Shown: piece by piece, positions 1 to 9,120 of the stretch
How positions within the stretch are numbered: the stretch's first letter is position 1
Layout of the letters: the number at the start of each line of letters is the position of its first letter
Assembly: GCF_016741875.1 (NCBI RefSeq)
Contig: NZ_JAERRF010000033.1
Coordinates: forward strand, 30,022 to 94,021
From: Streptomyces coffeae
GTDB taxonomy: Bacteria > Actinomycetota > Actinomycetes > Streptomycetales > Streptomycetaceae
Length of the DNA: 64,000 bases
Direction: 5' to 3'
Notes under the pieces: generated by a model
What the model saw: the letters and a program-made list of their open reading frames with translations, nothing else
Database searches by the model: none
What the model was told of the DNA's origin: nothing
Program-made: the position numbers and the translations under genes

Positions 1-1193
1 TCAGCCGGTCCGGGAAGCAGACCGCCGAGGTGAGCCAGCACCAGAGTGGTACCAGCCCGCCCGGTAAGGAAGCCGTACGGACGGGAGTTCATGGCGCCAG
101 CCAGTGTGGTGTGGACGACACGGTCTACGAGGGGGCGGCAGGAGAGACGGAAGGCACTCTGAAGGACACCGGCACTGCCGTGGCAGAGGGCAGTTCCTTC
201 GATATCCCAGTCCTCCAGCGGTCGGGCGGCGAGGGCGTTCATGGCGTCAGCGGCGATGCGGTTGAGCGCCGGGAGACCGAGGGCGTGACCGGCGCTCGCG
301 AGGGCTGTGGCGATGCCGGGTGTGCCGTAGCACCAAGCGGTTGTGCGTCCTTCACCGGCGGTGGCTCCTCCTGAGTTGCCGTCCAGGGCGCTTCCGCTGA
401 TGTGGGGTGGCCATGTGCGCTCGGCAGTTTGCCAGGTGAGGAGCCAGTCGGCTGAGGCGTGGATCGCGTCGGGTTGGTCGGGGACGGTGTGTCCGGCCCG
501 ATGAGCTGTGGCCAGGAAGGCGAGAGGTCCGCTGATGCCGTGAGCGATGCCGGTGGTGGCTGCACCGGTGGGTGAGATCTTGACCGTAGGTGGATGGAGC
601 GTAGCGGGAAGCCACCAGCCCGGACGGGTTCCGATGGGGGTGAGGATCATGTGGGTGAGGGCGGACAGAGCGGCGCGAAGTCCTACCTCGGCTTCAGCGC
701 CATGGCCGCGGTTATGGGCTGCGAGAAGGATGCGGCCGATGCCGGCGAGTCCCTTAATGGCGTCGTAGACGGCCCAGGGGGTGCCCTGTTCGCGGGCGGC
801 GCGTTGGTAATGATGGTGGGCGAGTGCGGTGGCACGAGCGGAGAGCCAGGCTGTGGCGCGGGGCAGTAGAGGGTGGTGATTGTCCTTGGGCGGCAGGTAG
901 CCGGCTCCGATGATCAGAGACGCCGCGAGGGCTCCAGGGCCGGCGTGGATGCCGTCCGGAGGCGCGTTGCCCAACAGGCGGGCTGCGGCACTCCAGTGGG
1001 CTGCGGCTGTTTTGGCCGAGCTGGGTTCCACCTCAGCGAGGCAGGCGTGCAGAAGCGCCGTGCCGGCAAGCCCGTAGCACAGGGTGGGGGCAGCACGGTC
1101 CGATAGGGAAGCGGCTATGGCCTCAGGGTTGCGCAGGCCACGGGCGGTCTCCAGCGCACATTCGGCGGCCCGGGTGCGGTCGGGCGTGGTCAT
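1..1193 (-). CDS. lanC: Lanthipeptide cyclase LanC (3'-truncated by window edge)
   Basis: Zinc-dependent cyclase that adds cysteine thiols to dehydrated Ser/Thr to close (methyl)lanthionine rings. I translated 397 codons with no stop before the window edge; the family is usually about 400-430 residues, so only the extreme C-terminus is missing. The family motifs are visible: GIAHG with His218, AWCYG with Cys288, and ALCHG with Cys337-His338. The two Cys and the last His are the expected zinc ligands; His218 matches the proposed catalytic base. The ATG lies in an ATGA overlap with the lanB stop, so the two are translationally coupled and probably act as one dehydratase/cyclase complex. Function is known for the family; ring pattern here is inference. 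Confidence 0.95.
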   Translation of the reverse strand, partial: MTTPDRTRAAECALETARGLRNPEAIAASLSDRAAPTLCYGLAGTALLHACLAEVEPSSAKTAAAHWSAAARLLGNAPPDGIHAGPGALAASLIIGAGYLPPKDNHHPLLPRATAWLSARATALAHHHYQRAAREQGTPWAVYDAIKGLAGIGRILLAAHNRGHGAEAEVGLRAALSALTHMILTPIGTRPGWWLPATLHPPTVKISPTGAATTGIAHGISGPLAFLATAHRAGHTVPDQPDAIHASADWLLTWQTAERTWPPHISGSALDGNSGGATAGEGRTTAWCYGTPGIATALASAGHALGLPALNRIAADAMNALAARPLEDWDIEGTALCHGSAGVLQSAFRLSCRPLVDRVVHTTLAGAMNSRPYGFLTGRAGTTLVLAHLGGLLPGPA

Positions 1194-4048
1194 GGCCGGT
1201 GCAGGAGGTCGGCGGCCAGGGTCCGCATGATCCGTTCGTGTCCGGGGCCGACGGCGAGCATGCGGTTGGCGTGCATGTGGATGACGTCGCTGGCACATCG
1301 TGCGGCGGACTGCTGGGGAACAGCATCGCGGTAGGTGATCAGTGCGGCATGGCGCTCGGTGTGGATGGCGGCCAGGTCGGCGGGGATGAGTGCGGTGGGG
1401 TCGTCGGCGAGTTGGGGGCGCAGGGCGTCACGGTGGCGGCGCTGGTCCCGGGTAAGGCGGCCGGGTCCCAGGGCGGGGTGGAGGTGGTCGGGGGAGAGGA
1501 TGCGGGCGATTTCGGCGGCGCCGGCGGCGGCGATGAGGAGGCGCTCGTTCTCGGTGCGGGCGAGGGCGGCCAGCGCGAGGCGGCTGTCGGCACAGAAGAG
1601 TTCTTCCACGGCGGTAATCGCCTGTGGCCCGCCGTAGCGTTCGATCTCCTGCTCATACGGTTCCAGGTGCAGGGCGCCGGGGCCGAGCAGACCGCGGTGG
1701 TGCAGCCGGTTGGTGAGGTCGGCGAGTTGGGGCTGGATGCGCGTGGCCAGGGTGTGGGGGCTGGCGTGGAAGCGCAGGCGCAGGTGGGGTCCGAGGACTG
1801 GAGTGGTGTAGCGCAGCCAGAACCAGCGGTCAATCTCCTCGGGGAGGTTGGTGAGCAGCCGGGCGAGTTCGGCCAGAACGGTGTTGTGGAGATGGGCGGG
1901 TGTGGCCAGGGCGGCTGAGAGCCAGCTGCTGCCGGGCAGATGGGTTCCGGCGCCGTCCGGGGCGCGCAGCGCGTACCGCGGGTCCGGGGGCGTGTGGGGA
2001 GGAGTGTGGCGCCGTGTGAGTGGGACGACGAGGTCGATCAGGTGACGGGTGCGGTTCGGACCGTCGACTACGGCCAGTTCTTCGGGGGCGGCGAGGGGTT
2101 CGGCCAGGGTTCGGACGCCGCGGTGGATGCTGCGACGCAGCAGCTCGCGCTGCTCGGCCTGGCGCAGGTCGAGGGGGAGGCGGCGGTCGGTCTCCTCGGC
2201 GACCAGCACGGGTGGTGGCGTGGGGCGGGTGAGGGTACGCCAGGCGACGAGGCTGGTTTCGAATGTGGCGCGGTGCGATGCGGTTGCGGTGAGGATGTGG
2301 GGCAGGCGCCAGCGTGCGGGGGTGAGCAGGATGTCGCGGTAGCGCACGCGCGGGGTGTAGGGCCAGCAGTCCAAAGGGCTCCAGTTCCAGGGGTGCCAGG
2401 GTCGGGTTCCGGCGTGGCCGAGGAGGTGGAGGGCGTACGCGGCCGGGGGCAGGAGCCGAGGCGCGAGGCGGTTGTGGAGCACGGGGAGGACTGGCCTGTG
2501 GTGGCGGGTGGACCACAGCTGCAGATGGGTGCCGGTGGTGGTCACGGCGAGCTCGTCAGGGAGGAGGTCACCGGGGCGAGCAGGGACGTCGAGCGGGATG
2601 CGCCAGGGGGTGGCGCCGGTCTCAGCAGCCAGTGCGCCGGCGGCGGCGGTGCGGGGGTGGCAGACGATTTCCGCGACCATGGGACCGCTGCCAGGGTCGG
2701 CTTCTTCGCGGGGGGCGAGGTGGGGGAGCCAGCGTATCCAGCGGCCGGGTGCGGCCCCGGCGTTCTGGGAACCGGTGCCGGGACAGACCGCGATGCGTAG
2801 CCCGCCGGCGTCGCGCAGCAGTTGTATGTGGATCTCGGCGGTGCGCGGCGGCGGCAGAGGTGAGGGGTTGGCGAGCTGGTCGATGTGCTGCTCGTGCAGG
2901 ACGAGCTCGTCCTTGCCGTCGGACAGGGCATCGGCGAGCAGGCGGGCCAGCGCGGCGGTGCGGTGGGCGTCGGGCTCCTCCTCGGTGCCGATCGCATCGT
3001 CCGGGCGGGGTGGGCCGAGGCCGGTGACGGGGTCGAGGACTTCCAGCAGCGGCACGAGCCGCTGGCGGCCGTAGGCGGCACAAAAGCGCCGGTGATAGTC
3101 GGTCAGCGGGCCGGTGCGGTGCCCGATCCGCCACAGCAGGGAGGCGGCTTCGGCGGCCTGCTCACCCACAGTGGACGGCAAGGTGATCTTGGCCTCGGCG
3201 AGCGTGTCCACGGCCAGCGGTCGGCTCGTGTGGTGCAGCGTGTCGGCCAGTTCACGGGCCTCTTCCAGCAGCTTTCGTCTCTGTGCGGTGCCGGGTGGGT
3301 GCGCGTCGCACCGGGTCAGCAGATGGTCCAGGCGGGCGAGAGCGGGCCGTGCGGTTGCTGTGGCCGGGAGCTTGTCCAGAAGGTGGTGCAGCGGGTCCGC
3401 CCGCAGGTCGGCGGGGAGCAGGTCGGTCAGCAGCAGACCGGTATCGATCATGTCGAGTAAGGCGCGCGTGGCTTTCTGCGGGTCGGCACCGGGATGGCGG
3501 CGGCACAGCCCGGCGAGAAGGTCGGCGGCCGGCACGCCGTCGCGGCTGGCGTCCAGCAGCCAGCGCGAGACCTCGGTGGCACGCACGCTGGCAAGCCGTG
3601 CTCCGTCGGGGGCGGGATGCTCGATCTCCAGTCGGTCCCCCCGCCTGGCGGCCAAGGAGGCGGCGGTCAGGGTGAGCGCGGGCAGCAGATCTGGTTCCTC
3701 GTGGAGCAGCCGGTCGGCCATCGTGGTCAGCCAGGCGGGGCTGAGCGTGGTCACGGCCCGATGGGCGCTCCCCAGCCGCATCGTGGGGGCGGGGGCGGTG
3801 AGCGCAGCGGCTGCGACCCCGGCAAACACCCCGTGCGGGGTGGTACGGGTACGGGAGCGCAGATCGTAGGCGCATCGTGTCGCCCGGCCGCGCTCCGTGC
3901 CCTCGACCAGGGCCTGCTCGGCGCTCCGGCTGGCCAGGAACACCCCTTCCTCCAGCAGACCGCCGCCGCTGTCGGCGGCGGGGTCGAGGTAGGGGCGCAG
4001 CGGGATCCGGGCCATCGCCACGGGGTGAGAGTCAAAGAGCCTGCGCAT
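1190..4048 (-). CDS. lanB: Class I lanthipeptide dehydratase LanB
   Basis: Full-length LanB-type dehydratase, 952 residues, close to the usual 900-1050. It should glutamylate Ser/Thr of the precursor using Glu-tRNA and then eliminate glutamate to give Dha/Dhb. The first ~650 residues match the Lant_dehydr_N region (start near MARIPLRPYL, then a TRTTPHGVFAG segment typical of LanB). The last ~250 residues match the SpaB_C elimination domain, with WFWLRYTTPVLGPHLRLRF at 742-760 and EPYEQEIERYGG near 796. The domains are in one chain, unlike split LanB of thiopeptides. It follows the precursor gene by about 75 bp and overlaps lanC by ATGA. No clear Shine-Dalgarno precedes the first ATG; the internal Met12 is an alternative start. 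Confidence 0.95.
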   Translation of the reverse strand: MRRLFDSHPVAMARIPLRPYLDPAADSGGGLLEEGVFLASRSAEQALVEGTERGRATRCAYDLRSRTRTTPHGVFAGVAAAALTAPAPTMRLGSAHRAVTTLSPAWLTTMADRLLHEEPDLLPALTLTAASLAARRGDRLEIEHPAPDGARLASVRATEVSRWLLDASRDGVPAADLLAGLCRRHPGADPQKATRALLDMIDTGLLLTDLLPADLRADPLHHLLDKLPATATARPALARLDHLLTRCDAHPPGTAQRRKLLEEARELADTLHHTSRPLAVDTLAEAKITLPSTVGEQAAEAASLLWRIGHRTGPLTDYHRRFCAAYGRQRLVPLLEVLDPVTGLGPPRPDDAIGTEEEPDAHRTAALARLLADALSDGKDELVLHEQHIDQLANPSPLPPPRTAEIHIQLLRDAGGLRIAVCPGTGSQNAGAAPGRWIRWLPHLAPREEADPGSGPMVAEIVCHPRTAAAGALAAETGATPWRIPLDVPARPGDLLPDELAVTTTGTHLQLWSTRHHRPVLPVLHNRLAPRLLPPAAYALHLLGHAGTRPWHPWNWSPLDCWPYTPRVRYRDILLTPARWRLPHILTATASHRATFETSLVAWRTLTRPTPPPVLVAEETDRRLPLDLRQAEQRELLRRSIHRGVRTLAEPLAAPEELAVVDGPNRTRHLIDLVVPLTRRHTPPHTPPDPRYALRAPDGAGTHLPGSSWLSAALATPAHLHNTVLAELARLLTNLPEEIDRWFWLRYTTPVLGPHLRLRFHASPHTLATRIQPQLADLTNRLHHRGLLGPGALHLEPYEQEIERYGGPQAITAVEELFCADSRLALAALARTENERLLIAAAGAAEIARILSPDHLHPALGPGRLTRDQRRHRDALRPQLADDPTALIPADLAAIHTERHAALITYRDAVPQQSAARCASDVIHMHANRMLAVGPGHERIMRTLAADLLHRP

Positions 4049-4086
4049 CGCACCATCCGTCGAGAACGCCGATCAAAGGGGCGGGT

Positions 4087-4107
4087 CGGGCGCAAAGGGT
4101 GCGCCCG
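4087..4107 (-). terminator. Attenuator-like hairpin between lanA and lanB
   Basis: A perfect 7-bp G/C stem (CGGGCGC, 4087-4093, with GCGCCCG, 4101-4107) encloses a 7-nt loop in the 75-bp gap between precursor and dehydratase genes. A partial terminator here would give more precursor than enzyme transcript, as in many RiPP operons. There is only a short C/T-rich run after it on the minus strand, so termination strength is inferred. Confidence 0.45.
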
Positions 4108-4123
4108 GCCCAGAGTGCCGGTG

Positions 4124-4330
4124 TCAGCAGCCGGTTGTCGGCCCCTGCGGCGGCGACTCCCCGCAGCCGTCCCCGGTGGTGTCACCTTCGTCTTCGTCGC
4201 CGTCGCTGAGCCAGACCCCCAGCTTCCCGATGTCCTGCTGGGTGGGGTCCAGGTCGAAGGCGTCGGCCAGCTCCGTGGGCGGCTCGGCCACCTTCCTGGG
4301 CGGACGTGCCTGGGTCGTCGGTGCTGCCAT
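4124..4330 (-). CDS. lanA: FxLD-family lanthipeptide precursor peptide
   Basis: Predicted 68-residue precursor. I place the start at the ATG at 4330, preceded by GGAGGGAG at good spacing, rather than at a longer frame beginning at 4390. The leader carries the FxLD box FDLD (residues 25-28) recognised by class I enzymes of this family. The C-terminal part is very acidic and holds two cysteines, Cys56 and the terminal Cys68, with candidate dehydration sites Ser42, Thr51, Thr52, Ser59, Thr65 and Thr66. Likely rings are Thr51/52 to Cys56 and Thr65/66 to Cys68. Asp54-Gly55 lies inside the first ring and is a good candidate for aspartimide/isoaspartate formation by the neighbouring methyltransferase. 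Family assignment is strong; ring topology and cleavage site are inference. Confidence 0.9.
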   Translation of the reverse strand: MAAPTTQARPPRKVAEPPTELADAFDLDPTQQDIGKLGVWLSDGDEDEGDTTGDGCGESPPQGPTTGC

Positions 4331-4418
4331 CTGAACTCCCTCCACTTGGGCCTCCCGGGCTCGGCGCCGGGTGGCGTGGATCCGGACCACCCCAGGCTCC
4401 GGGGCGGGTCCGCGTCTG

Positions 4419-5630
4419 TTAGGTGATCGTCAGACGCACGCGGGGCTTGTCGATGCTCACCCCGGCGGGGGCTTCCCGGTCTTTGTGGCGGTAGGCGCGC
4501 ACGACGGGATCCCCCGCGCTCCTGGCCTCGCGGTCGAAGCGGCTGACCACACCGGCCAGGTCAGTGGCGAGGCGCTCGCGTCCGGGACCGTGGGCGATCA
4601 CCCCCAGCTCGTAGCGGTTCTGCGGGGCCTGGCGCAGGGTGAGGTAGGCCAGCGAGTCGTGGTTCCACACGGCGGGCATCCCCCTGCCCAGTACCCAGCC
4701 GACCAAGCCGCGGTCGGCAGCGGCCTGCGTAGCGCGAAGCCGGCCGTACGGGGCGACTGCACCGGCGAGCCACACCTCCAGCCGCGGCAGCAACCCTTCC
4801 GAGTCACCCAGCTCCACCCCGGTCCACTGCTCATGCCGGGGTCCGGTGAACGCTTCGGTCAGCGCTTCTGCGCCTACGGGCTGGTCCTCGTCGACGACCA
4901 GCCTGACATCCTGGCCCGCCAGGCGTACGACACGTGGCGCGTTCGCGCTGCCGCCCTGCATGGCCACGAACCCGGAGACGATGAGAGTGTCGCTGCGCAG
5001 GTGGTCCCGTTCGCGGGCGAAGGCGATGGTGCGGGACAGGCCGCGGAAGCGCAGCGGCACCAGCAGCCTTCCATCCGGGGCGAGCTGGTTCAGCCACGCT
5101 GGCGGCAGATCGGCGGCGCCGACGGTGACGATGACGCGGTCAAACCCCCGCGCCGGAGCGTCCAGGAGCGGCTGGGCACCGTCCGCCTCCCGGACCCGCA
5201 CCTGCCCGTAGCCGGCCTCGTCGAGCAGCTTGCGGGCCCGTGCGGTGATGTCGGGATCGATGTCGATAGTGGTCACCGAGCTCTGATCGCCGGTCACCTC
5301 CGCCAGCAGCGCCGCGTTGCACCCTCCGGAGCCAACCTCCAGCACCGTCATGCCGGGAGCTACCTGGGCCGCCTCCAGCATCCGTGCGTGGAGCCAGGGA
5401 GCGGACACCGAACTGACCGGCTTCCCCCTGGAGTTGTACTTGGTGAAGATGCCCTCCGGGGCCCCGTACACCTCCTCGGCGGGCACCTCGGGAGCGAAGA
5501 GGTGCCGCGGAACCTTGAGGAAGGCGGCCTCCACACCTTCGGAGGTAATCGCGCCCCGTGCCCGTAGATCAGTCACCATCCGCGCGCACAGCACGTCAGG
5601 TGTCGCCACACCCGCACCGGTCTCGGTCAC
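4419..5630 (-). CDS. FxLD-system peptide O-methyltransferase (isoaspartate type)
   Basis: A SAM-dependent protein-L-isoaspartate O-methyltransferase homologue of the type found with FxLD lanthipeptides. Characterised relatives methylate an Asp side chain of the cyclised peptide; the ester collapses to aspartimide and then isoaspartate. I start it at the GTG at 5630 (preceded by AGAAGGGA), giving 403 residues; the frame is open to 5753 but without a ribosome site. Visible features are the PIMT-like VSSVSAPWL (72-80), SAM motif I VLEVGSGG (96-103), an acidic end of beta2 (TIDIDPDI) and an extra ~180-residue C-terminal region that PIMT repair enzymes lack. It is the first gene of the operon, 88 bp before the precursor. 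Confidence 0.92.
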   Translation of the reverse strand: MTETGAGVATPDVLCARMVTDLRARGAITSEGVEAAFLKVPRHLFAPEVPAEEVYGAPEGIFTKYNSRGKPVSSVSAPWLHARMLEAAQVAPGMTVLEVGSGGCNAALLAEVTGDQSSVTTIDIDPDITARARKLLDEAGYGQVRVREADGAQPLLDAPARGFDRVIVTVGAADLPPAWLNQLAPDGRLLVPLRFRGLSRTIAFARERDHLRSDTLIVSGFVAMQGGSANAPRVVRLAGQDVRLVVDEDQPVGAEALTEAFTGPRHEQWTGVELGDSEGLLPRLEVWLAGAVAPYGRLRATQAAADRGLVGWVLGRGMPAVWNHDSLAYLTLRQAPQNRYELGVIAHGPGRERLATDLAGVVSRFDREARSAGDPVVRAYRHKDREAPAGVSIDKPRVRLTIT

Positions 5631-6196
5631 GCAGACTTCCCTTCTGGTCGCCCCCGCAGCCTCGTTGCAACCTGGTGCGAACCCGGCCGGGAAAGCTGTA
5701 ATGAAACCACGCCACAGCGTCACCACGGGCCCACAGCAGCATCCGTCAGCCACATCCCGAGGCTCCCGTTCCAGCAGAATCCGCCCTGAGCACCGTGTTC
5801 ACCAGGACCGCAGGGGTTGCCAATCGTGGCGCAATTGCCACACACCGTGATGCCTGATTCTGGGCCCGGCGCCGTACAAGCCGAAGGGCCCGGTGGCCGG
5901 ACGTCAAACGCACCGCACCGCGGCATGCGCGGCTGGCGTGCCCACGCCGACGACGGCGTCCTGACCATCTCCTGACACCCGACGGGATCCTCGTTCGCCA
6001 CGCCGTGGACGAGCCCGTCCCGCGCGTGCCCGAAGGTTCGGGCGGGCGGGTGTACCCCGAGGCCTAGCTCGGCGTTGATCGACTGCCGTCGATCGCAGAA
6101 GCGCGCCTGACCCGGCGTGCCTTACATATCGCTACGGAAAGGACACGTAAGCGCGAGCAGGGCCTCCGGCGCTGTGACGATTGGTGTCGGCCTGCG
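5631..6196. other. Intergenic region upstream of the lanthipeptide operon
   Basis: No confident gene. It must hold the promoter of the minus-strand lanthipeptide operon, but I see no clean -35/-10 pair. A near-palindrome with GTGGC/GCCAC arms around GCAATT (5826-5841) could be an operator. A 93-codon minus-strand frame (5720-6001) encodes a Cys/Gly-rich tail with four cysteines, but lacks a ribosome site and is not called. Confidence 0.4.
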
Positions 6197-6592
6197 TCAG
6201 TGATCTTCGTATGCGGGATCTGCGTAACGGACCTGTTCGCCCCAAGCGCGGACAGATGTGGTGAGCATGAACAGCCCGGCGGCGAGGACGGCAGCCCACA
6301 CGGATGCCGTGATGAGGTTGCGAGCGACGCCGTGGGGCTGTGAAAAGGCCATGGCGCTAGCGGTGCTCAGGAACAGCACGAGGGGCGGGACGCCGCAGGT
6401 GTGGAGGGTGCGGGGGACCTCCCAGTGGCCGTAAGAGAGCGCAATGAAGGCGTTGCTGGATAGAACGGACAGGGGCATGGCCCAAAGGGCAGCGTCGCCT
6501 GTGCGGTAGGCGACAGCTCCGCTCAGGAATGCCAGAAGGCACAGGTGGGCCGTACCGATCACGGTCGTGACGGTGCGGGCGATGACGCCCAT
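6197..6592 (-). CDS. Small predicted four-helix membrane protein
   Basis: A 131-residue protein dominated by four hydrophobic stretches (about residues 10-30, 35-55, 68-85 and 92-112), ending in an acidic polar tail. I do not recognise the family. The regularly spaced membrane segments make a real gene more likely than a shadow frame, but the ATG at 6592 lacks a purine-rich ribosome site. It stands alone between the lanthipeptide operon and the GH9 gene, on the same strand, with no evidence for a shared function. Confidence 0.5.
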   Translation of the reverse strand: MGVIARTVTTVIGTAHLCLLAFLSGAVAYRTGDAALWAMPLSVLSSNAFIALSYGHWEVPRTLHTCGVPPLVLFLSTASAMAFSQPHGVARNLITASVWAAVLAAGLFMLTTSVRAWGEQVRYADPAYEDH

Positions 6593-6864
6593 GGGAGGGC
6601 GGACCTGGATGATCGTCCGCCGAGTTCGCCTGTGGAACGGCGGCTGGCCGTTTGGCGCGGGCGCTGCGGACTGGGTGTCCGCATCTTCGGGGCGCCTATT
6701 GATGAGGTCGTCCGATGGTCACCGTGTGGTGTGCATCGGATCGGGCAGGATATGAATGCGGACATGGAATACGCTCGGCGCCGGTGGCACGATGCGGCTT
6801 CCGGCGCTGATGGGCGCCTGGGCGACGCGCTACGTGGACAGCATGCTGGCCGCGCGGGGGCGGT

Positions 6865-9102
6865 TCACGGGGCGCCGATGTTCTTCTGGTCGGCCGCGAA
6901 TGAGACGACCCAGGACAGAGCCGAGTTCCAGTTGATGGCGACCTCGTTGGTCGACCACGACTGGATGTCGTCGATGTAGCAGAACTGCGGCGCGGGCCGC
7001 CGGGGTGGATCGACCGTGCGATCGATCAGCAACCTGCTTGCCTTCGGATCTTCCAGACCGACGTTCGGGCCGCCGGCGATCGAACCGGCCGGCGGCTCCG
7101 GCAGTGCCGGATCGATCGCGTGGCCGTAGAGGCGGCTGTGCTGGTTGTGGGAGTTGTGCCGGCCGTACCCGGTCACATAGGACTCATTGAGGGCGTTGCG
7201 GCCGAGGATGTAGTCCAGCCCTTCCAGTACCCCGTCGCGGTAGCGCTGGTCGCCGGTCAAGTCGAAGGCGGTCGCGATGACGGCGAGCTTGTTGAGTACC
7301 ACACTGTTGGAGCCCCAGACATACTCGTTGTCCGCAAGCGGCATCCCGTACGCCTGGCCTTGTGCCGTCTGGAGGTACCGGTCGGCGGCGGCCACCACCG
7401 AGGCACGGGCGGCGTTCCGGTCGCCGTCCGGCAGCGGGCTGGGCACGGTCGCCAGGTCGAGCCGGCCGAGCGCGGCGACCTGCTGCCAGCCGAACCCTGA
7501 CGGCGGGAACGGATCATCGGTCGCATACGGCGAGGCCCGCAGTTCGTCCAGAAACGCCTGCTCGCCTGTGGTGATGAACAGCTCAGCGGCCGCCCAGTAG
7601 AACTCGTCAGTGACGTCGCAGTCGTTGTACGGGCCACCGCCGGTCGCGTCGGCCTTGCTGGCGTGGACGTCCCGGTGGGCCTGCGCGGCTGCCCAGGCGG
7701 TACGGGCGGCGGTCAGGCAGCGCTGGGCGAAGCCCTGATCGAAGCGCATGTACAGCCGGGCGCCCTGTGCGGCGGTCGCGGCCAGGTTGAGCGTCGCCGC
7801 CGTGGACGGCGGGTGCAGATGACGCGGCTGCGGATCCTGGTCCGGAGCCATCGGCAGTCCGGTCCAGTTGTCGTCGTGCACTTTGTGGTGCGCCATTCCC
7901 GCGAGGGGCTGACCTGCCGGTACCTGCATGCGCAGCAGGAACTCCAGCTCCCAGCGCGCCTCGTCGAGGATGTCCGGAACGCCGTTGCCGTGCTCGGGAA
8001 CGCGCAGGTCGCCGTCGCGCGGCGGACCCAGGCGCCTGCGGGGCGCGGTCAGCGTCCGCTCGTACAGGCTGAGGAGTTGGTAGGTGGCGATGCCGCCGTT
8101 GACCACGTACTTGCCCTCGTCCCCGGCGTCGTACCAGCCACCGCTCACGTCCAGCTGATAGTCGCCGGCACCCGGCTGGCAGGGCACGCTGGTGTCGCCC
8201 TGGTTGGGGGCGACGCCGACGTGTCCGGCCGGACGTGCGTATCCGGGCGCCAGCGCGTCGGTGATGGGGATGCCACTGCGCTGGACGTAGAAGAAGTGCA
8301 GGGCGTCGGAGCGCAACTGGTCATAGGCGGTGGCGGAGATGTCGAACGGGTAGCTGGTCTGCCCGTCGACGATCAGCGTGTATCCGGTGCCGGCCTGCGT
8401 CACCGCGCTGAAGTCCAGCGTGTGCACCTGCTGCCCGGAGGATGTGTCCAGCCCGGCTGCCGGCGTTGAGGTGCCGGACATGACGGTGACGCCGGCGCTG
8501 TTGTTCACCTGCCAGGGGATCGGACCGGGCGCGTCGGTCACGACAGTCGCGTGTTTCGGTCCGAACGGCAGGTAACCGACCTGATTGACCCGCACCGGCG
8601 GGCCGGTGTCCGGTACGTAGGGGGGCACCGGATCGCCGCCTGTGAGGGACACGCCGCCCACGCAGAACACCCAGGCCGCGGGATTACCGCCGATCTGGAA
8701 CGAGACCTGGCCATGGTCGGTCTCGAGGGAGGACGTGAACGTGAACGCGTGCGACTGTTCCGGGCCGAGGGGGATGTCCTGCGAGAACGTGGCGGTGTAG
8801 GGCTCCTCGCTCAGCTGGACCTGGGCCTTTACCGTCGACGGCTGGTTCGCCGAGGCGGTGAACGCGAAGGTGTAGGACTTGTCCTGCTGCAACAAGATGT
8901 CGTTCTGCCCCACGATGACGTCGGACGGGGCCTGCGTGCCTCCCTGTACATTGGCGCACAGTTTTCCGTCGCCGACGGAAGCCGGGGTGGCCTGCACGGT
9001 GAACCATCCGTTGGCACCCTCGCTGAAATCCCCGTTGAAGACCTTTTCTCGTGGATCCTGTGCCATATATCCAGCGTGCGCGGTATTCACCTGATATGCC
9101 AC
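6865..9102 (-). CDS. Glycoside hydrolase family 9 (endoglucanase-like) without signal peptide
   Basis: Predicted inverting beta-1,4-glucanase or related beta-glycan hydrolase, 745 residues. Domain order: a CBM4/9-like carbohydrate-binding module (about 20-150), a CelD_N Ig-like domain (about 168-255), then the GH9 (alpha/alpha)6 catalytic domain (about 262-738). The catalytic Asp pair is in WYDAGDEG (Asp315, Asp318) and the proton donor is Glu720 in TNEVAINWNS. The usual SPQNPHHR-like active-site His segment appears as NSHNQHSR. GH9 enzymes are normally secreted, yet nothing like a signal peptide precedes the CBM; the start is a GTG at 9102 (or ATG at 9066) without a good ribosome site. The gene lies 18 bp after a sugar-permease stump, so it may be the tail of a decayed cello-oligosaccharide operon. 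Confidence 0.88.
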   Translation of the reverse strand: MAYQVNTAHAGYMAQDPREKVFNGDFSEGANGWFTVQATPASVGDGKLCANVQGGTQAPSDVIVGQNDILLQQDKSYTFAFTASANQPSTVKAQVQLSEEPYTATFSQDIPLGPEQSHAFTFTSSLETDHGQVSFQIGGNPAAWVFCVGGVSLTGGDPVPPYVPDTGPPVRVNQVGYLPFGPKHATVVTDAPGPIPWQVNNSAGVTVMSGTSTPAAGLDTSSGQQVHTLDFSAVTQAGTGYTLIVDGQTSYPFDISATAYDQLRSDALHFFYVQRSGIPITDALAPGYARPAGHVGVAPNQGDTSVPCQPGAGDYQLDVSGGWYDAGDEGKYVVNGGIATYQLLSLYERTLTAPRRRLGPPRDGDLRVPEHGNGVPDILDEARWELEFLLRMQVPAGQPLAGMAHHKVHDDNWTGLPMAPDQDPQPRHLHPPSTAATLNLAATAAQGARLYMRFDQGFAQRCLTAARTAWAAAQAHRDVHASKADATGGGPYNDCDVTDEFYWAAAELFITTGEQAFLDELRASPYATDDPFPPSGFGWQQVAALGRLDLATVPSPLPDGDRNAARASVVAAADRYLQTAQGQAYGMPLADNEYVWGSNSVVLNKLAVIATAFDLTGDQRYRDGVLEGLDYILGRNALNESYVTGYGRHNSHNQHSRLYGHAIDPALPEPPAGSIAGGPNVGLEDPKASRLLIDRTVDPPRRPAPQFCYIDDIQSWSTNEVAINWNSALSWVVSFAADQKNIGAP

Positions 9103-9120
9103 CCGGGCAGGGGCGGACCG

